Of a stretch of 44,266 nt of DNA, positions 34,067 to 42,409 are shown one piece after another. The position numbers and the translations under genes are program-made. Each line of letters opens with the position of its first letter. Within the stretch, counting starts at the first letter, position 1. The stretch is from CAZGLR01 sp964526635 (lineage in GTDB: Bacteria; Zixibacteria; MSB-5A5; GN15; JAAZOE01), in the NCBI GenBank assembly GCA_964526635.1, contig CAZGLR010000013.1, forward strand, positions 1 through 44,266, written 5' to 3'. The notes beneath the pieces are model-generated. The model saw only the letters and a list, made by a program, of their open reading frames with translations, was not told the DNA's origin and searched no databases.

Positions 34067-34281
34067 TGCAGGTATCTATGTTATTAGCCGATAGTATCTT
34101 GACAGATCGCCAGGGGGATACTACATTCCCAGCAGCTTGGTATTCCACAGGTGATCGATCAGGCAGGGATCGCGCTGGCAGGGAGTATTGCCGATAATCC
34201 ATTGCGTACCTAAAGACTTGATATTTTCGGCTTACCTGGCGATAGTAGTGTATAACAACTGTATCTCCTTATCAGGATGAG

Positions 34282-35817
34282 ATGTTCATGAAACGATTAT
34301 TACATGGCATAGCGTTTTTGGGTATTATGCTGGTGCTCCTGAACGGATGCAGCAGCGATTCAGCTATCCAGACCCGCTATGAAATGGAAAAGCTGGTTTT
34401 TGATGCACGGAAGATCAGTGAGCGAATCAATATTGCGCCGGAGTTATCGACGCAATCCGACAGTCTCCAGTTCAAGCAGGCCCTGAAAGCCGTACTCGAT
34501 TTCTACTATGAACACCGTGATGATCCCGAAATCAAAGCCCACGAGGAAATCGAAACCCAGCTTGAAGAGATGGCTGTTGCCGTTCAGACGCAACTGGCGT
34601 CGTACTTTGTTCAGACCAATCAACCCGACAGCGTCATTGCGGCATTTCGAACTATTGGCAGCGATATTGATGCCGGGGAATATGATATCGCGGGAGCGAC
34701 GCTGGCTTTGGCTTTGACCTATCGGTCATTGCGTCAATTCGATTCCACCTATGTGCTCTATGACCGGGTATTGCAGGATTATTATCCGCCGGTTGATTCA
34801 CTGGGCCGCTTGAATCGTGATGTCATCGGCCTGCCGATCGACAAGCTGCGGATTGCCCTGTCACAAGAGGACACCGCCCGGGTTGAGCGATTCACGCGGG
34901 AAGCGCTGGAGTATTACACATCTTTACGGGAAGAATTGCCTGACAATGACATGGTTGTTCGGAGTGCCTCGCTTTCGATTGGTCGGGTTTATTCGCTGAC
35001 CAAACAGTGGCAAAAGGCAATCGCTGAGCTCGAGCAGGTGAAAGACACGACCGGCCGCACGGATGTCCGGGCCATTACACTGGTCGCCGGCATTTATGAG
35101 GGCCCGCTGGAGCAGCCGCGCAAGGCTATTGAATTGTATGAGAGCATCCTGAACCGTCGTCCGGACAGCGCCGTGGTCGGCAACACCATGCTGCGTCTCG
35201 GAGCCGCTTTGTGCCGCGTTGGTGAACTGAATGAGGGACGCCAGGTGCTTGCGGATTTGAAAAAGAAATTCAGTCGCTATGGCGGCCTGATGTCAGGAGC
35301 ACAGAAGTTTTACGCTCAGGCTTTTGAAGCAGAAGGTCGCTGGGATCGAGCCCTGAGTGAGTATCAATGGTTGATGGAAAACTATCCCTACTCCGATCAG
35401 GCCTATTGGGCGGCATTGTATATTCCCGAGCGGTTCAAACGCGAGGGCGATGAAAAGCTTGCCGAAATATGGTATGATCGGGCGATAGATTTTTATGATC
35501 GGGCGGCCCGGGTGCAACAGGGCCAGCCGGTAGGCATTGAGGCATTGAAATACCTGTCAGATGTGTATCGCCGTCTCGGCCAGTGGAATGAAACGCTCGA
35601 AACTCTGGACCGTCTGGCGATCGAGGCCGCCAATACAACGACCGGTGCCCAGGCACTACTAAACGCCGCCCGGGTGGCTTATATCAACATGGAAGATTCA
35701 GTGCAGGCCCAGGCATATCTTGATCGCCTGCAGCAGTCCTACGGTACCGATACCGCTTCAGTCGCTGCCCCGGAACCGTCGATGGATAATGGCATAGATA
35801 TAGAATCATTGGAATAA
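34282..35817 (+). CDS. TPR-repeat lipoprotein
   Basis: 511 residues. Signal with lipobox (MLVLLNGC; Cys 23) followed by helical repeats across most of the length. TPR-like pairs are clear around 195-240 and 265-300 (AIELYESILNRRPDSAVVGNTMLRLGAALCRVGELNEG), 350-380 (EGRWDRALSEYQWLMENYPYSDQAYWAALYI) and 420-450. This suggests an envelope-anchored adaptor for protein complexes, similar in style to BamD or YbgF-like tol/secretion proteins, but no specific family is assigned. The ATG at 34282 is followed by a second in-frame ATG two codons later. The next gene begins within 16 bases, so the two probably form an operon. Confidence 0.85.
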   Translation: MFMKRLLHGIAFLGIMLVLLNGCSSDSAIQTRYEMEKLVFDARKISERINIAPELSTQSDSLQFKQALKAVLDFYYEHRDDPEIKAHEEIETQLEEMAVAVQTQLASYFVQTNQPDSVIAAFRTIGSDIDAGEYDIAGATLALALTYRSLRQFDSTYVLYDRVLQDYYPPVDSLGRLNRDVIGLPIDKLRIALSQEDTARVERFTREALEYYTSLREELPDNDMVVRSASLSIGRVYSLTKQWQKAIAELEQVKDTTGRTDVRAITLVAGIYEGPLEQPRKAIELYESILNRRPDSAVVGNTMLRLGAALCRVGELNEGRQVLADLKKKFSRYGGLMSGAQKFYAQAFEAEGRWDRALSEYQWLMENYPYSDQAYWAALYIPERFKREGDEKLAEIWYDRAIDFYDRAARVQQGQPVGIEALKYLSDVYRRLGQWNETLETLDRLAIEAANTTTGAQALLNAARVAYINMEDSVQAQAYLDRLQQSYGTDTASVAAPEPSMDNGIDIESLE

Positions 35818-35832
35818 ATGTGGGAGGATCAC

Positions 35833-36399
35833 ATGAAAGTTAAACGTGTCTTGTTGCTGATATCGCTGCTGTGCGCGATATCTATCGGTTCGGCAGTTGC
35901 CCAGGAGGATCCGCTGGGCAAAATCGACACTGTGACGTTTTATCATGAGAAAATCGACGATGGTAAATGGCTGGTTTCGGCTCATGTCTGGAATGATGAG
36001 TACCTGGCCGCTATATCAATCTCGATGAAATTCACCGCCGGAGTATCCAAAATAAAAGTCGATTCGGTGTCTTACACCGGAACCCGTACCGAATATTTTG
36101 CCCAGAAATATAATCCGGTCGATGAAGAAAACCAGACCGTGTTGATTGGCGGGCTGGCCTATATGGGCGCCGACAAACCGCCGATGTCACCCGGTGAGGG
36201 CGAAGTCGCGCGAGTGTATCTGTCGGCGGTCGATCCCAAGAAAGCCGACGTGCTGGCGGTTGATACTATTTACAAAGAGCCCAACGGCACCCTGATGCTG
36301 GTGGATAAGGACGCCAAAACTATCCGCCCGGCCTTCAAAGTCGTCAATAAGGACAGCAAGGCGGCTGATATGAAGAAGAAGGAAGACAAAAAGAAATAA
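35833..36399 (+). CDS. Small secreted protein with a possible cohesin-like fold
   Basis: 188 residues from the ATG at 35833, which has GGGAGG seven bases upstream; an ATG at 35818 would add five residues. Signal peptide (VLLLISLLCAISIGSAVAQ). The body, WLVSAHVWNDEYLAAISISMKF... to ...EGEVARVYLSAVDPKKADVLAVDT, follows the strand order of cohesin-like domains (the ND pair in the first strands, a late GxxLAxIxF-type strand), though no signature is exact. A Lys-rich tail (AADMKKKEDKKK) closes it. The dockerin proteins at 7239 and 16735 would be natural partners. It lies 15 bases after the TPR lipoprotein and is followed by a strong terminator. Confidence 0.5.
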   Translation: MKVKRVLLLISLLCAISIGSAVAQEDPLGKIDTVTFYHEKIDDGKWLVSAHVWNDEYLAAISISMKFTAGVSKIKVDSVSYTGTRTEYFAQKYNPVDEENQTVLIGGLAYMGADKPPMSPGEGEVARVYLSAVDPKKADVLAVDTIYKEPNGTLMLVDKDAKTIRPAFKVVNKDSKAADMKKKEDKKK

Positions 36400-36426
36400 T
36401 TTTTCTTCCTATATAATTTCGTGATG

Positions 36427-36458
36427 GGCGGTACGCTGTGTGGCATACCGCCTTTTTT
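36427..36458 (+). terminator. Rho-independent terminator
   Basis: GGCGGTA (36427-36433) pairs with TACCGCC (36446-36452), then a T6 run. It ends the lipoprotein/cohesin-like operon and touches the stop codon of the convergent nuclease gene. Confidence 0.88.
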
Positions 36459-37686
36459 ATTCTTCTCTTCCTCCCGGCGTCTTGACTCGCCGGAGAGTGA
36501 AGCTGGTGGTTGGTTCCGCCAGGGCTGTGAGCTGATGGATGAGGGGATCATCGAATCGGCAGTCTTTCAGCGCTTTCTCGACGGCCCGAACATCCAGTAC
36601 AGAATAGTCTTCATAGACGCCGGAGTCGAGTATCAGCGAGGTCACCTCGGCGAATTTATCCGGGTCAGACGATTTAGTCGGCAGTTTCAACTGGGTTGTA
36701 GAAGTAATTTTCAATCCCATTCCTTCATTGCCGGCCAGCACTCCCCCGGCTTTATCTTTGACCTGGTGTTCAAGTTTGGCGCGGAGTGCTTTGAGTTGTT
36801 TATCAATATCTTTGCGCTGATCATCCAGTGACAAATATTCATCGACCAGGTCCGCGATTTCAGCAGGTGCGAGTTCCCCAATTTCTATTTGACCGTTCGC
36901 CGTCGCCGGCGGACTGTTGCCAAAGGCCGGGCAATACTGTTTGTATTCGCACCAGTCGCAAAGATTCGACGGCGTCGTGGGGAAATTATCCAGTTCCGCC
37001 GCCTGTTCGATCGCCCGTATCCGTTCAATACAATCATGCCGGAGCTTCTCGATCTGTTCGGGGGTGCGGATCGAACGCAACGCGGTGTCATGCTTGAGAT
37101 AATGCCAAATGAGTTCGATACCGTTGTTGTCGGGAAACATCTCCTGAACTGCGATCTGATACAGAGCCAGTTGTTCCTCTTCGTCTATTTTGGGCTGGGT
37201 TGGTAAGTCGTTTGATGTTTTGTAATCCTGAATGAGGAGGCGGCCGGTATTGTCACGGGAAAGGCGATCGATAAATCCCATCATTTGATAGCGGCTATCG
37301 GCATCAAGTTTGAAATTGATTCTCAGTTCCAGGCCGAGGGTGATTTCATTGTCGAAGGGATAATGGCGCTTATGATAGAGGCGCAGGCAGTATTTGCCGA
37401 CCTCAAAGTAATCATTGGCGGTTTTTTCCTGGCGGACCACCCTGATGTCTTCGGTATAGTTTTCCTTCCAGAGCCGTTCGTAAAGCGCCAGGAGTTCAGC
37501 CTCGGTGAGGATTTTGTTTTCAGGTATCAGTTTGTAGCAGTGTTCGAGGGCTTCGTGCACGGTCGACCCCAAAAACTGCTCGATTGTCTGGGTCTTTTCG
37601 ATATCGGGTTTTTCGATATATTTGAATTTATACTGTCGGGGGCAGGTTCTATAGCTGCCCAGTCGCGAATAGGAATAGACCGGCAT
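36457..37686 (-). CDS. PD-(D/E)XK nuclease with AddB/Cas4-type Fe-S cysteines
   Basis: 409 residues. N-terminal C15 (SYRTCPRQYKFKY) and C-terminal C243, C246 and C252 (LCDWCEYKQYC) give the four-cysteine pattern that holds a 4Fe-4S cluster in AddB/RecB-like and Cas4 nucleases. The nuclease core has H44 (GSTVHEALE), D140 (GFIDRLSR), D154-x-K156 (LLIQDYKTS) and Q172. Active-site residues are thus intact. After about residue 260 comes a coiled segment (SLDDQRKDIDKQLKALRAKLEHQV) and a tail with no named domain. A DNA exonuclease or repair nuclease is likely. No Cas genes or CRISPR are near. ATG at 37686. Confidence 0.9.
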   Translation of the reverse strand: MPVYSYSRLGSYRTCPRQYKFKYIEKPDIEKTQTIEQFLGSTVHEALEHCYKLIPENKILTEAELLALYERLWKENYTEDIRVVRQEKTANDYFEVGKYCLRLYHKRHYPFDNEITLGLELRINFKLDADSRYQMMGFIDRLSRDNTGRLLIQDYKTSNDLPTQPKIDEEEQLALYQIAVQEMFPDNNGIELIWHYLKHDTALRSIRTPEQIEKLRHDCIERIRAIEQAAELDNFPTTPSNLCDWCEYKQYCPAFGNSPPATANGQIEIGELAPAEIADLVDEYLSLDDQRKDIDKQLKALRAKLEHQVKDKAGGVLAGNEGMGLKITSTTQLKLPTKSSDPDKFAEVTSLILDSGVYEDYSVLDVRAVEKALKDCRFDDPLIHQLTALAEPTTSFTLRRVKTPGGREE

Positions 37687-37783
37687 GAGGCAATCCTTTT
37701 TTGATGTCCGGGTTGAAGGTATGGATTTTGGTGAGATGCGGCAAGTGGTAATGGCTGAATCCTGACAAACGCAGGCTGAGCAG

Positions 37784-37807
37784 GGCGGGTCCCGACGGGG
37801 ACCCGCC
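37784..37807. repeat. GC-rich hairpin (REP-like or terminator)
   Basis: GGCGGGTCCC-GACG-GGGACCCGCC, a perfect 10-bp stem just past the rsgA stop. There is no T run on the minus strand, so it resembles the other REP-like palindromes more than a standard terminator. Confidence 0.6.
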
Positions 37808-37816
37808 TGGTTTGGC

Positions 37817-38914
37817 TTATTTTAGTTTCTTCCTGTATTCGGGTGAGAGTTTTTTGCGTTCCTTCTGGAAAGTGCGGATGCGTTTGGTCCATACACGGGT
37901 TTCCCGCCGCTGGGCGGCGATGTCCTTGCGCCGTTCGAGATACGCCAGTTCGCGCTGGAGTTTGCGGTAATTCTCCAGGCGGCGCTGATCAAGCAGGCCC
38001 GAACGCAGCGCTTCTGACACCGCGCAGCCGGGTTCATTGACATGGCGACAGTCGGTAAAGCGGCACTGTTCGGCGAGGGCGTCGATATCGCCGAAGGTCT
38101 GCTGCAGGCTGCCGTCATCGCGCCATGGCGCAAATTCCCGCATGCCGGGGGTATCGATAATAATGCCGCCGTCGGGTAGAACAATCAACTCGCGGGCGGT
38201 GGTGGTGTGCCGGCCGCGACTGGCTTCGTCACTGACTTCTGTGACGGCCTGGCGATCTTCACCCAGCAGGCAATTGATGATACTCGATTTACCGACACCG
38301 GACGACCCCAAAAGCGCAACCGTACGGCCTTCGGTAAAATACTGGCGGAGATCATCGATGCCGTCGCCATTTCTGGCGCTGACAGTATGAACATCAATAC
38401 CGATCGCTGCCTGCTGGACGTCATTGAGGACAGCCTCGAGATTATCGCACAGATCGGCCTTGTTGAGCACAACGACCGGGGTGGCGCCACTGTCCCAGGC
38501 GGCGGTCAGGTAGCGTTCCAGGCGCGATTGTTTGAACTCGCTATCGAGGCCGGATACGAGGAACACGGTATCGACATTGGAGGCCGCAACCTGTTCTTCG
38601 GTGCGGGGACCGCCGGTGACACCGCTTCGGGAAAATACCGAGACGCGATCGAGGACGGCGTGGATCATGGCTTTGGCGCCATTATCCTCCAGCGTAGCAA
38701 CGACCCAGTCGCCGACAGCCGGATAACCCGATGCCGGCTCAGTGCGGTGCCGGAAGGCGCCGGTCACGACACCAGGAAGGGTACCGAACGCACCGATGAG
38801 TTCGTAATGTGTCCGGTGTTGCATCGCAATCCGGGCCGGGTCTGCTTTGTCGATGTCAATGATGTTGAATTGCTGCTCAAAAAATCTATTCCACCCGAGT
38901 GAATGCAAATTCAT
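37817..38914 (-). CDS. rsgA: Ribosome small-subunit-dependent GTPase A
   Basis: 365 residues; a circularly permuted GTPase that acts late in 30S subunit maturation. An OB-fold N-terminal domain (about 45-95) is followed by the permuted GTPase order: G4 NKAD, then G1 GSSGVGKS, G2 GRHTTT, G3 DTPG (in DTPGMREF). The zinc site C-x5-C-x-H-x5-C lies in CRFTDCRHVNEPGC. The basic C-terminal tail (RRKDIAAQRRETRVWTKRIRTFQKERKK) suits rRNA binding. All GTPase motifs are intact. ATG at 38914. Confidence 0.97.
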   Translation of the reverse strand: MNLHSLGWNRFFEQQFNIIDIDKADPARIAMQHRTHYELIGAFGTLPGVVTGAFRHRTEPASGYPAVGDWVVATLEDNGAKAMIHAVLDRVSVFSRSGVTGGPRTEEQVAASNVDTVFLVSGLDSEFKQSRLERYLTAAWDSGATPVVVLNKADLCDNLEAVLNDVQQAAIGIDVHTVSARNGDGIDDLRQYFTEGRTVALLGSSGVGKSSIINCLLGEDRQAVTEVSDEASRGRHTTTARELIVLPDGGIIIDTPGMREFAPWRDDGSLQQTFGDIDALAEQCRFTDCRHVNEPGCAVSEALRSGLLDQRRLENYRKLQRELAYLERRKDIAAQRRETRVWTKRIRTFQKERKKLSPEYRKKLK

Positions 38915-39221
38915 TGTCTTCTATCCTCATGCAATCCATCGCCGGGAGATATACAATCGGAACACTCCCTCGACAGATATGGTCATAGAATTGATCGATA
39001 CAGAAAATACCGATCATAACATGTGTTCAGGGATTTTGCGGGGGCGGCGAAAGAGAAAAAACAACGCCAGCCGCAGAACAGTCAGCCTGCAGCCGAGGGG
39101 ACCGGGGTATGTTGAATACTCCGATCAGCAGTCATATGAGATAATGACTCAGTTACTTTGCAGCCGCACGCAGCCCCGCTGCCGAGACCACCGATATGTG
39201 CGCAAGTACTGTCATCAACAT
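38915..39221. other. Intergenic region, no gene seen
   Basis: About 300 bases upstream of rsgA with no reading frame that I trust and no RNA motif recognised. It must include the rsgA promoter. Confidence 0.45.
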
Positions 39222-39248
39222 AAAAAAATAACCTCCTCTACCGAGGTT
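39222..39248 (-). terminator. Rho-independent terminator of the outer-membrane protein gene
   Basis: On the minus strand AACCTC-GGTAGAG-GAGGTT is followed by a T7 run (plus-strand A run 39222-39228), 60 bp after the stop codon. Confidence 0.75.
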
Positions 39249-39307
39249 GATTGCAGTGCCTCTATGTTATCTAAAAACCGTAATCTGTCAAGTTATTTGT
39301 TTTGCCC

Positions 39308-39901
39308 CTATTGGGGCAGGTGCAGATAGAGGCCCGCCCGGAGAGTCAAATAGGTAATATTGTCAACCGGAGCATCGATGAGCGTATATCGGCCTTCGAG
39401 CACAAAGCCGACGCGGGAGTACGGCAGGTCATAACTCAGCGAAGCCATCAGGTGATATCCGAGGGCGGCGCCGTTTTGGGGAATCGAGATAGCGTTGGCC
39501 GTCAATGACAGCGCCTGGGCGCGGACGTATTCATAGGTCAGTGAATGGCTGCCGATGCCGGCGCCTAAGGCCAGTTCTCCCAGGGGAGTTGCGATTGGAT
39601 ATAAGGCGGTGGCCGTGAAAGCCAGGTCGCGAATACGGAGGTTTAGCGGATTGCCGGAAATATCGAACAATTCATTGCGCCATGAGTAGTCACCGGATAT
39701 CTGGAGATCAACAAACGGGAGGTCGGCGATATAGATCCGGCCGCCGAACGAAGTCAGGGTATTGACATCATAGTCGTCGATGCGCAGTGCGTCTTGTTCA
39801 AGATTGGCCACCAGGCCGCCGTGGAGACCAAGACAGATATCCGCCGCGGAACCGACAGCGGCAAACAGAAAAACGCACAGGATAAGCGTGACTGTTTTCA
39901 T
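39308..39901 (-). CDS. Small outer-membrane beta-barrel protein
   Basis: 197 residues. Signal peptide MKTVTLILCVFLFAAVGSAA, then about eight alternating amphipathic strands rich in aromatic residues (FVDLQISGDYSWRNELFD, ALGYHLMASLSYDLPYSRVGFVLEGRYTLID) and a terminal strand YLTLRAGLYLHLPQ, as in small OmpA/OmpX-like barrels. RBS AGGAGGTAG before the ATG at 39901. No enzymatic motif is visible. Ends with the hairpin TGCCCC-TATT-GGGGCA (39302-39315) across its stop. Confidence 0.75.
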   Translation of the reverse strand: MKTVTLILCVFLFAAVGSAADICLGLHGGLVANLEQDALRIDDYDVNTLTSFGGRIYIADLPFVDLQISGDYSWRNELFDISGNPLNLRIRDLAFTATALYPIATPLGELALGAGIGSHSLTYEYVRAQALSLTANAISIPQNGAALGYHLMASLSYDLPYSRVGFVLEGRYTLIDAPVDNITYLTLRAGLYLHLPQ

Positions 39902-39993
39902 AACTACCTCCTGCCTATTTCATCGGCTGTCGGCAGGAGGGGGTTAACGGTCTGATGTGAAATTTATGAACAGGGAATTTGATCGCACTGCGA

Positions 39994-41001
39994 TCAGGAG
40001 GCGAAACGCTGATATTGCTCGGGATGTTCGACCAGCCGCAACAGGGCTTCGGCGATAGCGCCATAGCTGTTGCGTGTCACAGTCAGCGTCTGGCCGGCGC
40101 AACAATCATCGCGCTCCAGCGAGAAGCCATTGAGAAGCACCGGGAATCCGGCGATGCGGGCGCGACGCAGCAACTGCCGATTAAAGCCGCCATCGGAGAG
40201 CAGAAGCAACGAATCACCCCGGGAAAAGATATCATCGAGATCGTGTTGGACATGCAAGTAGATTGTCTCTATAGCGTGACTCACATCGGTGCGGATCGTT
40301 GATTCGAGCCGTGAGGTGGACAGCAGGTACCATTCACACCGGGGATATTTGCTTTTGACCTGCTCATGACTGCGGCGCAGCAGCGAGACCAGCATACGGT
40401 CCTGCCAGTCTCCGGCGACAATCAAACGCGGCACGCACTCGGCTTTTTTGTACCCGGCATAGTGATCAATATCTGAACAATCGCACAATCCCGCCGAAAT
40501 AACAGTGGACGTATCGGGGAAGGTGGTATCAAATACCTGCGAATTCGAGAAGATGCGCGTCACGGAACCATCGATCAACTCAAGCGGATTGATATCCCGG
40601 CGGGTCCGATAGCAGTGATCATAGAGATCGACGTTGACGCCCATGAGGCGGGCGGCAGCGATAGCCGCAGCAATGATGGGGTTGATGCTGCTATAGGACG
40701 TCAGCACAATCGCCAGACGGCGTGAGCGGGTCAACCTCGGAACCAGTTTGCGCAGCATGGAGAACGCGGCGATGGTTTTGCCGGGCAGGGAGGTATCGGT
40801 ATCATCGTAGCCGATAGCCATACGGAACGCGCCGGGGCGAACATGACAGGCATCGAGAACATCGCTGCAAGTCAGCGAAAACGGATAGAGTATCACCTCG
40901 CCATCGACGCCCAAACGATGAGCAGAGCGCCGGCCGGAACCGGCTACAGCGAGGCGTTCGAGCAGCGCGCCGGGCTTGAATATCAGATTATGCCGCTTCA
41001 T
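39994..41001 (-). CDS. Glycosyltransferase-like (GT4/GT-B-type) protein
   Basis: 335 residues from the ATG at 41001 (a TTG at 41037 would add 12). Likely two Rossmann-type halves. The N-terminal half ends with RLAIVLTSYSSINPIIAAAIAAARLMGVNVDLYDHCY. The C-terminal half has PRLIVAGDWQDRMLVSLLRRSHEQVKSKYPRCEWYLL, then DDIFSRGDSLLLLSDGGFNRQLLRRARIAGFPVLLNGFSL and the family-type tail AIAEALLRLVEHPEQYQRFAS. The EX7E motif common in GT4 enzymes is not obvious, so substrate and activity are uncertain. No polysaccharide cluster surrounds it. Confidence 0.6.
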   Translation of the reverse strand: MKRHNLIFKPGALLERLAVAGSGRRSAHRLGVDGEVILYPFSLTCSDVLDACHVRPGAFRMAIGYDDTDTSLPGKTIAAFSMLRKLVPRLTRSRRLAIVLTSYSSINPIIAAAIAAARLMGVNVDLYDHCYRTRRDINPLELIDGSVTRIFSNSQVFDTTFPDTSTVISAGLCDCSDIDHYAGYKKAECVPRLIVAGDWQDRMLVSLLRRSHEQVKSKYPRCEWYLLSTSRLESTIRTDVSHAIETIYLHVQHDLDDIFSRGDSLLLLSDGGFNRQLLRRARIAGFPVLLNGFSLERDDCCAGQTLTVTRNSYGAIAEALLRLVEHPEQYQRFAS

Positions 41002-41096
41002 ATATCTATCTACACATAAGACGCCAAATAGATGCAAAAAGTGATTATAGAACGCTGTTGCTTGTCTATGATAAACGGAATTGGAGAAAAGCGGGT

Positions 41097-41137
41097 AAAA
41101 AATCAGCCCGCACCTCAGTTATGGTCAGGTGCGGGCT
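41097..41137 (-). terminator. Strong rho-independent terminator without an adjacent protein gene
   Basis: On the minus strand an 11-bp perfect stem AGCCCGCACCT/AGGTGCGGGCT (41127-41137 with 41105-41115) is followed by T6 (41097-41102). It lies 315 bp past the cysK stop and 96 bp before the glycosyltransferase start, so it probably ends a separate short transcript. Confidence 0.85.
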
Positions 41138-41268
41138 GCCCCTTGCCTGGGTATGACCTCAAGGCTCCCCCCTCAAAGAGTCCTGAGCTAACCCCCCTTT
41201 TTCGGCTGCGTACTCAATACAATTTCTTGTCCCTGTTGTCTGTCGTACACAGCCATTTGTCTTTGATA
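41097..41268 (-). ncRNA. Candidate small RNA ending at the orphan terminator
   Basis: About 170 nt on the minus strand with consecutive hairpins. GGCTGTGTAC pairs with GTACGCAGCC (41245-41254 with 41204-41213, one G-U), and inside it lies ACAA-GAAA-TTGT. CCTTG/CAAGG (41160-41164 with 41141-41145) follows, then the terminator. Upstream, TGGCACGGTTTCTGTTT (41293-41277) resembles a -24/-12 site (GG-N10-GT, one base off consensus). A 22-codon frame (41256-41188) is present but has no RBS, so an RNA is more likely than a peptide. 5' end is an estimate. Confidence 0.4.
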
Positions 41269-41405
41269 AGTACTATAAACAGAAACCGTGCCAGACCCGA
41301 AAAATCCTGCACATAATGTAAAAGAAGGTTTTAAACTAAAGATGGACAACAGCTTGCCAGAGCCAATTACAAGCGGGGAAATTTCGTACTATGATGATAA
41401 TGTTT

Positions 41406-41434
41406 CAGCCTGAAACGAGCCTTGTTTCAGGCTG
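41406..41434. repeat. Inverted repeat after cysK
   Basis: CAGCCTGAAAC-GAGCCTT-GTTTCAGGCTG, a perfect 11-bp stem about 20 bases past the cysK stop. No T run follows, so it may be a terminator-like or RNA-stabilising hairpin. Confidence 0.65.
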
Positions 41435-41451
41435 GAATTTTGTGAAACAAG

Positions 41452-42390
41452 TTACCGTGCCTCGAATTCGGCGTAGGTAGGCGTCGACAGGTATCGTTCG
41501 CCGGTATCGCAGATGATAGTAACTATCAGCTTGCCTTTATTCTCCGGGCGGGCCGCAACCTTCAGCGCGGCGGCAACATTGGAACCGGCCGAGATGCCGC
41601 AGAGGATTCCCTCTTCCCTGACCACGCGCCGGGTCATATCGATGGCTTCTTCGTTTGTAATTGTCATGATTTCATCGACCAGATCCAGATCGAGCACATC
41701 AGGCATAAAGCCGGCGCCGATGCCCTGAATCGGATGCGGGCCAGTTTCTCCGCCGGAGAGTACCGGTGAGGCAGCCGGTTCAACTGCAATGGCTTTGAAT
41801 TCGGGCTTCTTAGGTTTGATAAAGGAACTGACGCCGGTAATAGTCCCGCCGGTACCGACGCCGGCGACAATGAAATCAACCTGGCCATCGGTATCATCCC
41901 ATATTTCCGGCCCGGTCGTCGCCTTATGAATTTCAGGATTGGCCGGATTTTTGAACTGCTGAGGCATGAAGGAATTGGGAATTTCCTCAATAAGTTCCTC
42001 GGCGCGTTTAACCGCGCCGGTCATACCCTCGGCCCCCGGGGTCAGGATGATTTCAGCGCCAAAAGCTTTGAGAAGATTGCGCCGCTCGATCGACATCGTT
42101 TCCGGCATAGCCAAAATCAGGCGGTATTTTTTAACCGCACAAACATAGGCCAGGGCGACACCGGTATTACCAGAAGTTGGCTCGATAATCACCGTGTCCT
42201 GTTTGATTTTACCTTCCTTCTCGGCGGCGGAGATCATAGCATAGCCAATACGGTCTTTGACTGAAAATAGTGGATTATGTGATTCCATTTTTCCCACCAC
42301 GCGGCCGGGTAGATTTTTGGCGAGACGGTCGAGAGCGACCAGCGGGGTTTTCCCGATGAGATCAACAACGCTTGCTGCAATTCGTGCCAT
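41452..42390 (-). CDS. cysK: Cysteine synthase A
   Basis: 312 residues from the ATG at 42390, where MARIAASVVDLIGKTPLV is the normal family start; the open frame extends further upstream into the regulator gene. A PLP enzyme that makes cysteine from O-acetylserine and sulfide. K45 (NPLFSVKDR) forms the Schiff base; TSGNTG (72-77) binds the substrate carboxylate; GVGTGGTITG binds the PLP phosphate. All expected residues are present. It lies 19 bp downstream of the Rrf2-type regulator gene on the same strand, so the two likely form an operon. Confidence 0.96.
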   Translation of the reverse strand: MARIAASVVDLIGKTPLVALDRLAKNLPGRVVGKMESHNPLFSVKDRIGYAMISAAEKEGKIKQDTVIIEPTSGNTGVALAYVCAVKKYRLILAMPETMSIERRNLLKAFGAEIILTPGAEGMTGAVKRAEELIEEIPNSFMPQQFKNPANPEIHKATTGPEIWDDTDGQVDFIVAGVGTGGTITGVSSFIKPKKPEFKAIAVEPAASPVLSGGETGPHPIQGIGAGFMPDVLDLDLVDEIMTITNEEAIDMTRRVVREEGILCGISAGSNVAAALKVAARPENKGKLIVTIICDTGERYLSTPTYAEFEAR

Positions 42391-42409
42391 GGCTGCACCC
42401 TCAGTAATC

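Noticed and set aside
41124..41200. A tRNA-like start on the minus strand (GGGGGGTTAGCTCAG)
   Set aside because: There is no anticodon arm of the right size, no T-arm GGTTCRA motif and no matching acceptor strand.
41188..41256. A 22-codon peptide gene within the candidate small RNA
   Set aside because: There is no Shine-Dalgarno site and the predicted leader would be only about 12 bases. A non-coding RNA explains the hairpins better.
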